Source: VMSU01 sp031400755 (GTDB lineage Bacteria; Desulfobacterota; Desulfobulbia; Desulfobulbales; VMSU01). From it: a stretch of DNA of 17,998 nucleotides. Positions 7,459 to 14,123 of the stretch are shown here, one piece after another. Within the stretch, counting starts at the first letter, position 1. Every line of letters begins with the position of its first letter. Location of the stretch: assembly GCA_031400755.1 (NCBI GenBank), contig JANNQL010000229.1, positions 1 to 17,998 of the forward strand. The letters run 5' to 3'. Position numbers and translations under genes: made by a program. The notes under the pieces are model-generated. The model did not search any database. It had not been told where the DNA came from and saw only the letters and a list, made by a program, of their open reading frames with translations.

Positions 7459-8883
7459 TTAGTCCGCACAGCCAGCGCCCATCTTGCCGCGCAAGACGTC
7501 GCTTTTCAGCAGGAAGGAGCCATCGGTGATGATCCGCTGATCCGCTGTGAGGCCGGAGGCAATCTCCACCATGTCACCTAAGCGCGCCCCTAGTTTGACG
7601 GGCCGCCGTATCCAGTAGTCCCCCTCCTTGTGGGTGAAGACAAAGGTGCGGCCTTCGTCGGCCAGCACCGCCACCTTGGGCACAACAAGGCTCTCGCCTT
7701 CGGCCGGCAAAAGCAGTCGCACCGAGACGAACATGCCTGGTTTGAGTAAACCATCGGCATTGTCGATACTGAATCTGGCCTTGGCAGTGCGGGTCTGTTC
7801 ACTCATGCGGCCAGCGATCGTGTCCAGTTTGCCGTTAAAACTGCGGCCCATGGCGTCAACCTTGGCAGATCCTCCGGCAGCACTGGAGACGGCGGCGAGA
7901 TCGGCCTCTTTCAAATCAGCCATGACCCATACCTTATCTAGGCCGGAAATGGTGAGGAGCTCCTTACCGGTTTCGGCGTGCTCCCCCGGAGCGGCGTGGC
8001 CTTCAATGACGGTTCCAGCCCTGGATGCGTGGACGACTACGAGTCCGTTCAAAGCAGCAGCCCCCTTCTTGGCTGAGATGCTTTCGATTTCCGTCTTGGT
8101 GAGCCCCAGGCGCAGGAGACGACCACGGGTAGCGGCGACATCGGTCTCGGACTCGGTTCGTTTGGCCTCAGCCTCCTGTACTTCGACCTGAGACGCCACT
8201 TTTCGTGAAAACAACAGCGTTTCGCGCTCAGCAGACTTACGGGAGAAATCAAGTCCGGCTACGGCCTTGAGGTAGCTAGCCTTAGCTTCCGCCACCTCGG
8301 GGCTATCGACCTCAAAGAGCGGTGCCCCGGCCTCGACTCGCTCCCCAGGTGTCGTGAAGCCACGAGTGATCAGGCCGGTCAGGGGGCTAGCCACATGTAC
8401 GGTTCGGGTCTCGTCAAGCTGTACCTCGCCGGTCAGGCTGTGCTCCTCATGGCGTCCTTGCCGTTTTTCCGGAAAACCGGTAGCCACCAGGCCTTTGTCG
8501 CCCACGACAGAGGCGTCGAGCTTGACCGTGCCGATCTCGTAGCGGCACTCATCGCACTGGAATTGTGGAATATTATGCTCACAACTAGCGGCCCACATCT
8601 CATCCACTGGACGATCCAAATCGGAAACCTCGGCTTCGGGTTCAGGGCCGGTGGCCTGGTCGCCGTTTTTTTTAGGCTGTTTTTCATCGTGTTCCGATTT
8701 TTCCGGCTTGCCAGTTGCCTCCTGGTGGCCGCCATCTCGTGGAACGGCGGGATCAGCAGTCGTTTGGCGAGTGATTTGCGTTGGTGCGGGAGACTGGCCG
8801 GCGGCGAGGAAGCCTGCGGTTCCGGCCAGGGAGGTAAGTACTGCTATGCTAATGACAAGGAGAGTCGTTTTCGTGTGGCTCAT
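7459..8883 (-). CDS. RND efflux periplasmic adaptor (CzcB/CusB-like) with Cys/His motif
   Basis: 474 residues. An N-terminal membrane segment or signal lies at 7-27, followed by a highly charged His/Glu/Lys linker (about 45-92). Next is a compact motif C-x-H-x6-C-x2-C (Cys101, His103, Cys110, Cys113; 'CEHNIPQFQCDECRYEIG'), a known N-terminal element of some CzcB-like adaptors that could bind Zn or another soft metal. The membrane-fusion core follows: 'VHVASPLTGLI' lipoyl half, an alpha-helical hairpin (about 200-270), the second lipoyl half near 'VVVHASRAGTVIEGHAAPGE', a beta-barrel, and a membrane-proximal domain ending 'DVLRGKMGAGCAD'. It bridges the pump and the TolC-like channel. Its ATG overlaps the stop of the TolC-like gene by 4 bp (8880-8883), and the pump gene follows after 11 bp. 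Confidence 0.93.
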   Translation of the reverse strand: MSHTKTTLLVISIAVLTSLAGTAGFLAAGQSPAPTQITRQTTADPAVPRDGGHQEATGKPEKSEHDEKQPKKNGDQATGPEPEAEVSDLDRPVDEMWAASCEHNIPQFQCDECRYEIGTVKLDASVVGDKGLVATGFPEKRQGRHEEHSLTGEVQLDETRTVHVASPLTGLITRGFTTPGERVEAGAPLFEVDSPEVAEAKASYLKAVAGLDFSRKSAERETLLFSRKVASQVEVQEAEAKRTESETDVAATRGRLLRLGLTKTEIESISAKKGAAALNGLVVVHASRAGTVIEGHAAPGEHAETGKELLTISGLDKVWVMADLKEADLAAVSSAAGGSAKVDAMGRSFNGKLDTIAGRMSEQTRTAKARFSIDNADGLLKPGMFVSVRLLLPAEGESLVVPKVAVLADEGRTFVFTHKEGDYWIRRPVKLGARLGDMVEIASGLTADQRIITDGSFLLKSDVLRGKMGAGCAD

Positions 8884-10199
8884 GGGGTGCTCCTATTGGA
8901 AGAGGATGATGATGAATTTTGTGAAATTTCCGGGAGTGAGGGCTTGCCGAGGAGACGATCGAGAGCGATGGCCGCGCGGTTGAGGTCGAGTATGGCGTCC
9001 AGGTGGCGAGCCTTCACTTGCACCAGGGATTGGGATGCCTCCAGGACATCGCTGTAGCGGAACTTGCCGGCCCGAAATCCTTCCTGGACCGCCTCTGCAG
9101 CTTCTGTGGCCCGGCTAATGACCTCATCCCTCAAGGTGTGGGCTTCTTTGTCGGCCGCGATAAGCATCGCATGAGCCTTGATCCGTTCTGTCCGCAGACG
9201 CCGTGCCACTGCCTCTTCATTCATCCTAGCCTTTTGCGCTGTGGCGCTAGCCTCGGCCAGGGCCGCTTGATTACGCTGAAAAAGCGGCAGGGGGATAGAG
9301 ATGCCGACGGAGACGGCGTGCGCGCCCTTGCCTTGAATCTCGCGAACGGCAAGGGAGAGGGCAGGGTCAGACCAGGCGTTGGCCTGTTCCAGTGAGAGGC
9401 CGGTTGCGGCAAGCTGCGTCTCACTCTGGCGCAGGGCAAGCAGGGGTGAGTCCTGAATCCCGGTCAGCAAAGTTTGCCGGTCTGGAATGGCGACCTCTTG
9501 GGGGAGCTGTCCGTCTGCGCTCACGGGGGAGCTGTCAGGCTCCACTAGGACGGTGGCGAGATCGAGTTCCGCTTCGGCCAGGAGGCGATCGAGCTTCTGG
9601 GTTTCAGCCCTGGTTTCTGCTTTTCTGGCCTCGGCCCTGGTCTCTTCGGTGGCGGCGAGTTCGCCGGCTGCCACCCGTTCGTGGGTGATACCGGCTAGAT
9701 CCGAAGCGATTTGTTCCGCCTCACGTTGCAGGGTCAGTCGTTCGCGAGCGCCTTGTACCTCCAAGAAGGCCATTTTGACCTCGGCTGCAATGTCGAGCCA
9801 GGTTGTGGTCTGCTCGCGCTGTAGTCGCAGGATTTCGGCTTGGCCCTTGTTCTTCCGGGTCGATGGCTTACCGCCGATTTCGAAAGGTTGGCTCAGAGAG
9901 ACCGTGGTCTCCCTGACATCGTCAACCGGCAGATCGCTCCCCAGATTGTCCCATTCGACCCCAAGTTCGGGGTTTGGGGGGAGGCCGGCATGTTTTAGCT
10001 TGAGGACTGCGGCATCAAAGTCGGCACGAAAGGCCTTAAGCTCCTGCCGGTTCCGGGAGGCATGGTCAAGGGCGCCTTCAAGGGTGATAGCCAGGGGGGC
10101 GGTTGGGGGAGACAAATCAGCGGTCTGGGCCAGGGCCTGGGCCGTAAGCCACAGGCAGGCCGAGCAGGAAAGGTACAAGGCGGATCGTTGGATACGCAT
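8880..10199 (-). CDS. TolC-family outer-membrane efflux channel (CzcC/CusC-like)
   Basis: 439 residues from the ATG at 10199, chosen because AGGAG lies 8 bases upstream and a standard signal peptide (about 1-25, ending 'TAQALAQ') follows; an in-frame TTG at 10265 would bury that signal. Two outer-membrane efflux-protein repeats are visible: the first begins 'ITLEGALDHASRNRQELKA' and includes 'GLPPNPELGVEWDN' and 'VSLSQPFEIGGK', typical of CzcC; the second has 'SVGISIPLPLFQRNQAALAEA'. Long amphipathic, Ala/Glu/Arg-rich helices (about 125-215 and 300-395) would form the periplasmic tunnel. No lipobox Cys is seen, unlike E. coli CusC. It is the first of the tripartite pump genes in the cluster. 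Confidence 0.92.
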   Translation of the reverse strand: MRIQRSALYLSCSACLWLTAQALAQTADLSPPTAPLAITLEGALDHASRNRQELKAFRADFDAAVLKLKHAGLPPNPELGVEWDNLGSDLPVDDVRETTVSLSQPFEIGGKPSTRKNKGQAEILRLQREQTTTWLDIAAEVKMAFLEVQGARERLTLQREAEQIASDLAGITHERVAAGELAATEETRAEARKAETRAETQKLDRLLAEAELDLATVLVEPDSSPVSADGQLPQEVAIPDRQTLLTGIQDSPLLALRQSETQLAATGLSLEQANAWSDPALSLAVREIQGKGAHAVSVGISIPLPLFQRNQAALAEASATAQKARMNEEAVARRLRTERIKAHAMLIAADKEAHTLRDEVISRATEAAEAVQEGFRAGKFRYSDVLEASQSLVQVKARHLDAILDLNRAAIALDRLLGKPSLPEISQNSSSSSSNRSTP

Positions 10200-10280
10200 A
10201 GCTAAAGCTCCTATATGGTTTAATGGAAAATGAGGGTATTTATCCCAATGCCTGGGATTTGCCAAAAAACGACAGTTGGA

Positions 10281-10290
10281 TTTCCGGAAA
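10281..10290. repeat. 10-bp perfect palindrome between two operon genes
   Basis: TTTCCGGAAA lies within the 147-bp gap between the small Cys/His protein gene and the TolC-like gene, flanked by two direct copies of TTGGATT-like sequence (10276-10282 and 10299-10305). It could be a processing site or a protein-binding site for an internal promoter, but ten bases of symmetry alone is weak evidence. Confidence 0.3.
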
Positions 10291-10346
10291 ACGGAGATTG
10301 GATTACGGCCTGTGGGGTACTGACGACGGGAGTCTTTGGGGAGGTA

Positions 10347-10757
10347 TCAAATGCGGAGAATGATGACGCTGTGTAAAGGCAGGAGCTGGGGAGAGATGTC
10401 GGGCGGAGTGTTGGGTAAACGGGGTAATTTAGTTTGGGTGAGGGTGATTGGTTCCCCCAAGGGGGTGATGGCAGGGGCAGGGTGTTGGGCAAGATTTTTT
10501 TGGCGGTGGGCCGAGACTCCTTTCACTATAGAAATATCAAGATGCTCTTGTTGGCTGTCCAGGTGGTGGTCGTCCGAGGTTAGGGAATCTATGGTCGGCT
10601 GCGACTCGACGAGATCGCAGGGAGAAGGATTTTGCTTTGCATGGACGGCCCCGTCAGGCATGAGGCAGAAGTTCATCCTCGCCCCTACCTGGAGGGAGAG
10701 GAGTGCTAGGAGTAGGAATACGGGCCAGCGACTGAGATATTTAAGGTTGCTTGGCAT
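10347..10757 (-). CDS. Small exported Cys/His protein at head of efflux operon
   Basis: 136 residues from the ATG at 10757; a longer version from 10850 would place 31 residues over the putative promoter. Residues 9-25 form a hydrophobic signal segment ('WPVFLLLALLSLQVGA'). The mature part starts with 'NFCLMPDGAVHAKQNPSPC' (Cys31, His39, Cys47), followed by a His-rich stretch (His63, His64, His72) and a Pro-rich, probably disordered tail. Small secreted proteins with a C...DG.H....C pattern are common near heavy-metal RND pumps; from memory they are unnamed. Likely a periplasmic metal-binding protein that delivers or buffers the pump's substrate; inference. Its ribosome-binding site is weak (CAGG about 9 bases upstream). 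The downstream half lies in a stretch with several frames open, so a frameshift cannot be excluded. Confidence 0.6.
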   Translation of the reverse strand: MPSNLKYLSRWPVFLLLALLSLQVGARMNFCLMPDGAVHAKQNPSPCDLVESQPTIDSLTSDDHHLDSQQEHLDISIVKGVSAHRQKNLAQHPAPAITPLGEPITLTQTKLPRLPNTPPDISPQLLPLHSVIILRI

Positions 10758-10826
10758 AGTGCTTGACCTGTGCAAGTTGGAAATGGTAAGTCGAAATCGA
10801 AATGGTTTAGTATACTCCTTGATGGT

Positions 10827-10836
10827 CACAATTGTG
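10827..10836. promoter_or_regulatory. CACAATTGTG palindrome downstream of putative promoter
   Basis: A perfect 10-bp palindrome lying 6-15 bases past the proposed -10 element on the minus strand. Placement just after the start site would suit a repressor operator for the efflux operon. No regulator gene is in the window, so the binding protein is unknown. Confidence 0.3.
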
Positions 10837-10841
10837 CGTAA

Positions 10842-10869
10842 ATTAACCATGGGTAATGTGATGTGTCAA
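10842..10869 (-). promoter_or_regulatory. Putative promoter of efflux operon with internal dyad
   Basis: On the minus strand a perfect -35 TTGACA (10869-10864) is followed after 16 bases by GTTAAT (10847-10842, four of six matching the -10 consensus). An imperfect dyad TTACCCATGGTTAA (10856-10843, 12 of 14 symmetric) overlaps the spacer and -10. This lies in the 135-bp gap between recQ and the first efflux gene and is the best promoter candidate for the whole cluster. The -10 is mediocre, so activator dependence is possible. Confidence 0.4.
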
Positions 10870-10892
10870 GGAGTAACGCGTTCTTTGCCTGA

Positions 10893-12698
10893 TCATCCTC
10901 CCGCCCCGGCCCTAATCGCCTCCAAGAATTGGTTGCCATAGTGCTCCAGCTTATGGCGACCAACCCCGTTGATCAAGAGCATGGCCTCCCGGTCTTGCGG
11001 ACGCCTGGCCGCCATCTCGGCCAGGGTGGCGTCGCTGAATATGACAAAGGGCGGCACCCCTTCCTGATCGGCCAGTTGTTTACGCAAGGCCCGCAGTCTG
11101 TCAAAGAGTCCCTGGTCATACTCGAAATCAGCGGCCCGTTTCTTGGTGGAGGGGGTCTTCACCGGGGTGACAGGCCTGGTCCGTGGTTTTGCCATCTGTA
11201 CGCTTATGTTGCCCTGTAGCAGCGGCTTGGCCGTTGCGGTCAAGGTCAGCACCGAGTAGTTGTCCAGGTCCTGGTGCAGGTAGCCGTGTTGGACCAGATG
11301 CCGCAACAGTCCCCCCCAGTATTCCTGCGCCTTGTCCTTGCCGATCCCATAAGTTGAAAGTTGATCGTGCCTGAGTTGCATGAGCCGCTGATTTTTGGAG
11401 CCGCGCAGCACATCAATGACGTGGCCGATGCCGAAGCGTTGGCCGACCCGGTAGACGCAGGACAGCGCTTTACGGGCGTCTTCGGTGACGTCGATGACTT
11501 CCGGCGGGTGCAGGCAGATGTCGCAGTTGCCGCAGTCAGGCTCCAGTTTCTCGCCAAAATAGCCAAGCAGCACCCGACGCCTGCAGCATTGGGCCTCGCC
11601 GAAGCCGACCATGGTGTTCAGCTTCTGGAGTTCAATCCGTTTTCTGTCCTGATTGGCGCCCTGTTCAATCAGGCCGCGGGCGATGGCGATATCACCGTAG
11701 CCGAACAAAAGCAGGGCCTCGGACGGCAGACCGTCTCGTCCGGCCCGGCCGGTCTCCTGGTAATAGCTTTCGATATTTTTGGGCAGATCGTAATGGACCA
11801 CGAACCTGACGTTGGATTTGTCGATGCCCATACCAAAGGCCACCGTCGCCACCACGATCTGGACATCGTCCCGCTGAAAGGCGTCCTGGGCCTCTTGCCG
11901 GACCTTTGGGGTCAGTCCGGCATGGTAGGCAACGGCCTTGATGCCGGCCCGCGTAAGATCTGCGGTCACCGTCTCCACCCGCTTGCGGCTCAAGGCGTAG
12001 ACAATGCCGGCTTCACCCTGGTGCTTGGCCAGGAACTTGATAAGCTGGTTGGCGGGTTTCAGTTTGTCGATCACGGTGTAGCGGATATTCGGGCGATCGA
12101 AGCCGGTGATGAAGCATTGGGCGTTCTTGAGGTTTAAGCCGAGCAGGATGTCTTTCTGGGTGTGGGGTTCGGCGGTGGCGGTGAGGGCGATGATCGGCGG
12201 CCCTGGCAGGAGTTTTCGCAGGCGGGAGAGTTGGCGGTATTCCGGCCTGAAATTGTGGCCCCATTGGGAGATGCAGTGGGCCTCGTCGATGGCGAAGAGG
12301 GCGATCTCGATGCCTTGCAAGCGTTCGAGAAAGGCCTCGCTCATCAGCCGTTCAGGTGCGATATAGAGGAGGTCGAGCTGGCCGTCGTGCAGGCGGGCCA
12401 AAACTTTGCGGGCCTCGGCGGCGGCCAGAGATGAGTTGTAGCTGGCCGCCCTGACGCCTGCCGCAATCAGGGCATCGACCTGGTCCTTCATCAACGAGAT
12501 AAGCGGCGAGACGACAATGGCCACCCCAGGCCGGTGCAGGGCAGGCAATTGATAACAGAGCGATTTGCCGCCGCCGGTGGGCATCAGCACAAACAGGTCT
12601 TCGCCATTAATGACCCGGTCGACTATTTCTTGCTGGAAGGGACGGAACGAGGTGTAGCCAAAGACCTCTTTTAGGGTGTCGAGCGGGGATTTTTGCAT
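10893..12698 (-). CDS. recQ: ATP-dependent DNA helicase RecQ
   Basis: 601 residues from the ATG at 12698; the frame stays open to a GTG at 12764 inside rppH, but the family normally starts close to 'LDTLKEVFGYTSFRPFQQEIV' (the Q-motif region), which follows this ATG. Walker A is 'PTGGGKS' (Lys45), the helicase DEAH box is 138-141 ('IDEAHCISQWGH'), and motif VI is 'QETGRAGRDG' (about 314-323). The RecQ-specific zinc site is complete: Cys372, Cys389, Cys392 and Cys395 ('CRRRVLLGYFGE...CGNCDIC'). A winged-helix domain follows and an HRDC domain closes the protein (about 530-597). It is a 3'-5' DNA helicase in recombination and replication-fork repair. It starts 31 bp after the rppH stop on the same strand and probably shares its transcript; no strong Shine-Dalgarno is visible. 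Confidence 0.96.
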   Translation of the reverse strand: MQKSPLDTLKEVFGYTSFRPFQQEIVDRVINGEDLFVLMPTGGGKSLCYQLPALHRPGVAIVVSPLISLMKDQVDALIAAGVRAASYNSSLAAAEARKVLARLHDGQLDLLYIAPERLMSEAFLERLQGIEIALFAIDEAHCISQWGHNFRPEYRQLSRLRKLLPGPPIIALTATAEPHTQKDILLGLNLKNAQCFITGFDRPNIRYTVIDKLKPANQLIKFLAKHQGEAGIVYALSRKRVETVTADLTRAGIKAVAYHAGLTPKVRQEAQDAFQRDDVQIVVATVAFGMGIDKSNVRFVVHYDLPKNIESYYQETGRAGRDGLPSEALLLFGYGDIAIARGLIEQGANQDRKRIELQKLNTMVGFGEAQCCRRRVLLGYFGEKLEPDCGNCDICLHPPEVIDVTEDARKALSCVYRVGQRFGIGHVIDVLRGSKNQRLMQLRHDQLSTYGIGKDKAQEYWGGLLRHLVQHGYLHQDLDNYSVLTLTATAKPLLQGNISVQMAKPRTRPVTPVKTPSTKKRAADFEYDQGLFDRLRALRKQLADQEGVPPFVIFSDATLAEMAARRPQDREAMLLINGVGRHKLEHYGNQFLEAIRAGAGG

Positions 12699-12729
12699 GG
12701 CCGGACAGTAGCAATCAGGTCGGCCATCG

Positions 12730-13179
12730 TCAAGCGATTTCGGGAAATTCGCGGCCAAGCTCACTGTATATCTCTTGGCGAAAGTCTGCCACTAGGGGCA
12801 GGAGTTCCTGGAAATGCAGCCAGCGCCACTGCCTGAATTCGCCGGGGCAGGGCAGGGTGATGGCGTCGTCATCAACGAGATAGCGGAAGAGGAACCAGCG
12901 TTGGGTCTGGCCCCTGCCAAGCTTTGGACTCCGCCACTCGGGCGGCAGCTCGTAGGAGAGCAGGCGCGGATGCTGGCGGAGGAGCTGTAAGGCGGCGGGA
13001 TCGATGCCGGTCTCTTCCTGGACCTCGCGGATGACGGCCGCCAGGGGCTCCTCCTGGTCGTCAATGCCGCCCTGTGGAAATTGCCAAGCCCCCAAGTTGT
13101 CGGACCGCTCCAGGGCCAGGACCAGGCCTTTGTTGTTGATAATCACTGCGCCGACGCTGGCGCGAAAGAATTGGCTCAT
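12730..13179 (-). CDS. rppH: RNA pyrophosphohydrolase (Nudix)
   Basis: 149 residues from the ATG at 13179; an in-frame TTG at 13212 adds eleven unlikely residues. It starts 'FFRASVGAVIINNKGLVL', then 'WQFPQGGIDDQEE', the hallmark of RppH/IalA/NudH-type enzymes. The Nudix box G-x5-E-x7-R-E-V-Q-E-E-T-G spans residues 38-58 (Gly38, Glu44, Arg51, Glu52, Glu55, Glu56), with all metal-binding glutamates present. RppH removes pyrophosphate from the 5' triphosphate of mRNA and so starts decay; related proteins cleave dinucleoside polyphosphates, and that activity is the main alternative. AAGGA lies about 13 bases upstream, rather far. It is followed by recQ. Confidence 0.9.
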   Translation of the reverse strand: MSQFFRASVGAVIINNKGLVLALERSDNLGAWQFPQGGIDDQEEPLAAVIREVQEETGIDPAALQLLRQHPRLLSYELPPEWRSPKLGRGQTQRWFLFRYLVDDDAITLPCPGEFRQWRWLHFQELLPLVADFRQEIYSELGREFPEIA

Positions 13180-13203
13180 AATTTTTATATGTATCCTTGT
13201 TGC

Positions 13204-13217
13204 TTGACTCAAGTCAA
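13204..13217. promoter_or_regulatory. FNR/CRP-like palindrome TTGACTCAAGTCAA
   Basis: TTGAC-N4-GTCAA is symmetric and resembles the FNR-type site TTGAT-N4-ATCAA with one compensating change in each half. It lies 25-38 bp before the rppH start on the minus strand and 113-126 bp before the cupin gene on the plus strand, so it could act on either. No regulator of this family is encoded in the window. Confidence 0.3.
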
Positions 13218-13233
13218 TGTCTTTGGCCGGAAT

Positions 13234-13270
13234 TTATCGTACCATTGGTTCCATGAAACTGCTACGATAA
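13234..13270. repeat. 8-bp inverted repeat TTATCGTA/TACGATAA
   Basis: Perfect 8-bp arms (13234-13241 and 13263-13270) separated by 21 bases, inside the divergent gap between rppH and the cupin gene. It could form a hairpin in the cupin leader or be a two-site operator. There is no T-run to suggest a terminator. Confidence 0.35.
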
Positions 13271-13329
13271 CTGTAGGCCATTGAGGCGGTGCCCACTAAA
13301 TGTTCACCAAATAAATTGAGGAGGATGTC

Positions 13330-13644
13330 ATGAAAAAAATTGACTTAAGCACCACCCGGGAATTCAGTCCGATTTCAATGAGGAGTTTTGTCTTGCATGA
13401 TTCGCCCTATTTCAAGATCATCAATTTTAATCTTGGGGCCGGCCAGCTTTTCCCGGTTCACTCCCACCAGATCGAAGGTCAGTTGAGCATTGTCGTGCTG
13501 GAAGGGGAAGGGGAGTTTCTCACGGACAACGCAGCCATGCCGGCCAAGGTCGGCGACATGCTGGTCTCCGACATCAGCGAACCGCATGGGGTCAAGGCCA
13601 AAACCGATATGCGGATTATAGTGACCATCGCCCCGCCTATTTGA
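13330..13644 (+). CDS. Small cupin-domain protein
   Basis: 104 residues, GAGGAGG immediately upstream of the ATG. A single cupin barrel fills the protein: motif 1 is 'FPVHSHQIEGQLSIVVLEGEGEF' region with His44, His46 and Glu49 as probable metal ligands, and motif 2 contains His86 ('SEPHGVKA'), the fourth ligand. Such stand-alone cupins bind Fe, Mn or Zn and serve as isomerases, dioxygenases or small-molecule binders; the substrate cannot be told from sequence. No signal peptide, so cytoplasmic. It stands alone between rppH (divergent) and the repeat-rich gap before the hemerythrin gene. Confidence 0.85.
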   Translation: MKKIDLSTTREFSPISMRSFVLHDSPYFKIINFNLGAGQLFPVHSHQIEGQLSIVVLEGEGEFLTDNAAMPAKVGDMLVSDISEPHGVKAKTDMRIIVTIAPPI

Positions 13645-13704
13645 TTAGCCGGACGGGTCATGTAAAGATTTTTTAGCGTTGTCCGGTTAAGGACTTGCAC
13701 GGAA

Positions 13705-13733
13705 CTCCCTCCCCCCGGGATTTTCGGAGGGAG
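13705..13733. repeat. Hairpin CTCCCTCC / GGAGGGAG
   Basis: Perfect 8-bp GC-rich arms (13705-13712 and 13726-13733) with a 13-base loop, 60 bp after the cupin stop. It may help end cupin transcription, but no T-run follows on the plus strand. Confidence 0.4.
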
Positions 13734-13748
13734 GGGCGGGGTGGTGGT

Positions 13749-13966
13749 CAATGTCGTTGACTTAAGGTCTGCTGACAGAGCAGCTATCAACCAAAACAGC
13801 ACCTTCTTTCCGTCACCCCGGCACTCTGTTCAGTCCCCGCTTGACGGGGGTGGTTTTAGCCGGGGCCCAGTGCTGCGGCGTGGCGAACTGGATTCCGGCT
13901 TACTGCATGCCGGAATGACGACTCTGCGTAATTTTATTGAGTTGCGCGCTTAAGTCAACGGCATTG
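13749..13966. repeat. 218-bp MITE-like element with 18-bp terminal inverted repeats
   Basis: The left end 13749-13766 (CAATGTCGTTGACTTAAG) matches the reverse complement of the right end 13949-13966 at 17 of 18 bases, and the single difference would be a G-U pair in RNA. The interior has no convincing coding frame and carries another palindromic repeat at 13810-13921. Flanks on both sides are G/T-rich (GGTGG-like), but a clear target duplication is not visible. It resembles a miniature inverted-repeat element whose transposase is elsewhere. Confidence 0.55.
13810..13921. repeat. Dispersed GTCATTCCGGC-type palindromic repeat
   Basis: About 112 bp with imperfect inverted ends: left CCGTCACCCCGGCA and right TGCCGGAATGACG(A) pair at most positions. 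Inside are a small hairpin CCCCG/CGGGG (13835-13849 region) and, at the right end, a perfect 8-bp stem ATTCCGGC/GCCGGAAT (13892-13899 and 13909-13916) with a 9-base loop. The 'GTCATTCCGGC...CCGGAATCCAG' pattern is a familiar REP/MITE-like intergenic repeat found in many bacterial genomes. Confidence 0.6.
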
Positions 13967-14004
13967 GGTGGGGGGCACGCCTCAGTGAAAGGCCCCCATC
14001 CCAA

Positions 14005-14029
14005 CCTTCCCCCTAAACCAGGGGGAAGG
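14005..14029. repeat. Strong hairpin CCTTCCCCCT / AGGGGGAAGG
   Basis: Perfect 10-bp stem (14005-14014 and 14020-14029) with a 5-base loop AAACC, within 'CCCCCATCCCAACCTTCCCC', a wording common in dispersed bacterial intergenic repeats. It is followed by the palindrome CACTTAAGTG (14032-14041). No T-run follows, so it is not a standard terminator. Confidence 0.55.
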
Positions 14030-14123
14030 GGCACTTAAGTGTCGATTCTGGGACTCCTAAGCCGTTGCTGCAAAAATCATAACCGGACACTACTGACATA
14101 AAAATACAAAAAGGAGATCAGTG

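Larger units (their letters stand above)
13680..14089. repeat. Outer inverted repeat bounding the intergenic repeat patch
   Basis: TGTCCGGTTA at 13680-13689 is the exact reverse complement of TAACCGGACA at 14080-14089. The pair brackets about 410 bp that contain the other repeats listed here and no credible gene. This fits a small non-autonomous element or repeated insertions at one spot, but ten bases in a short interval could also arise by chance. Confidence 0.4.

Noticed and set aside
9487..10233. 248-codon plus-strand open frame
   Set aside because: Shadow of the TolC-like gene; Ser/Arg/Ala-rich composition with no domain, typical of an antisense frame in high-GC coding DNA.
10220..10492. 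90-codon minus-strand frame overlapping the end of the small Cys/His protein gene
   Set aside because: Pro/Ser-rich, no ribosome site or domain; a frameshifted tail of the small protein is possible but nothing supports it.
11361..12137. 258-codon plus-strand open frame
   Set aside because: Antisense to recQ, which has every helicase motif; no domain recognised in the plus frame.
13741..13953. 70-codon plus-strand frame between cupin and hemerythrin genes
   Set aside because: It is a translation of the inverted-repeat element and the palindromic repeat, with no ribosome site.
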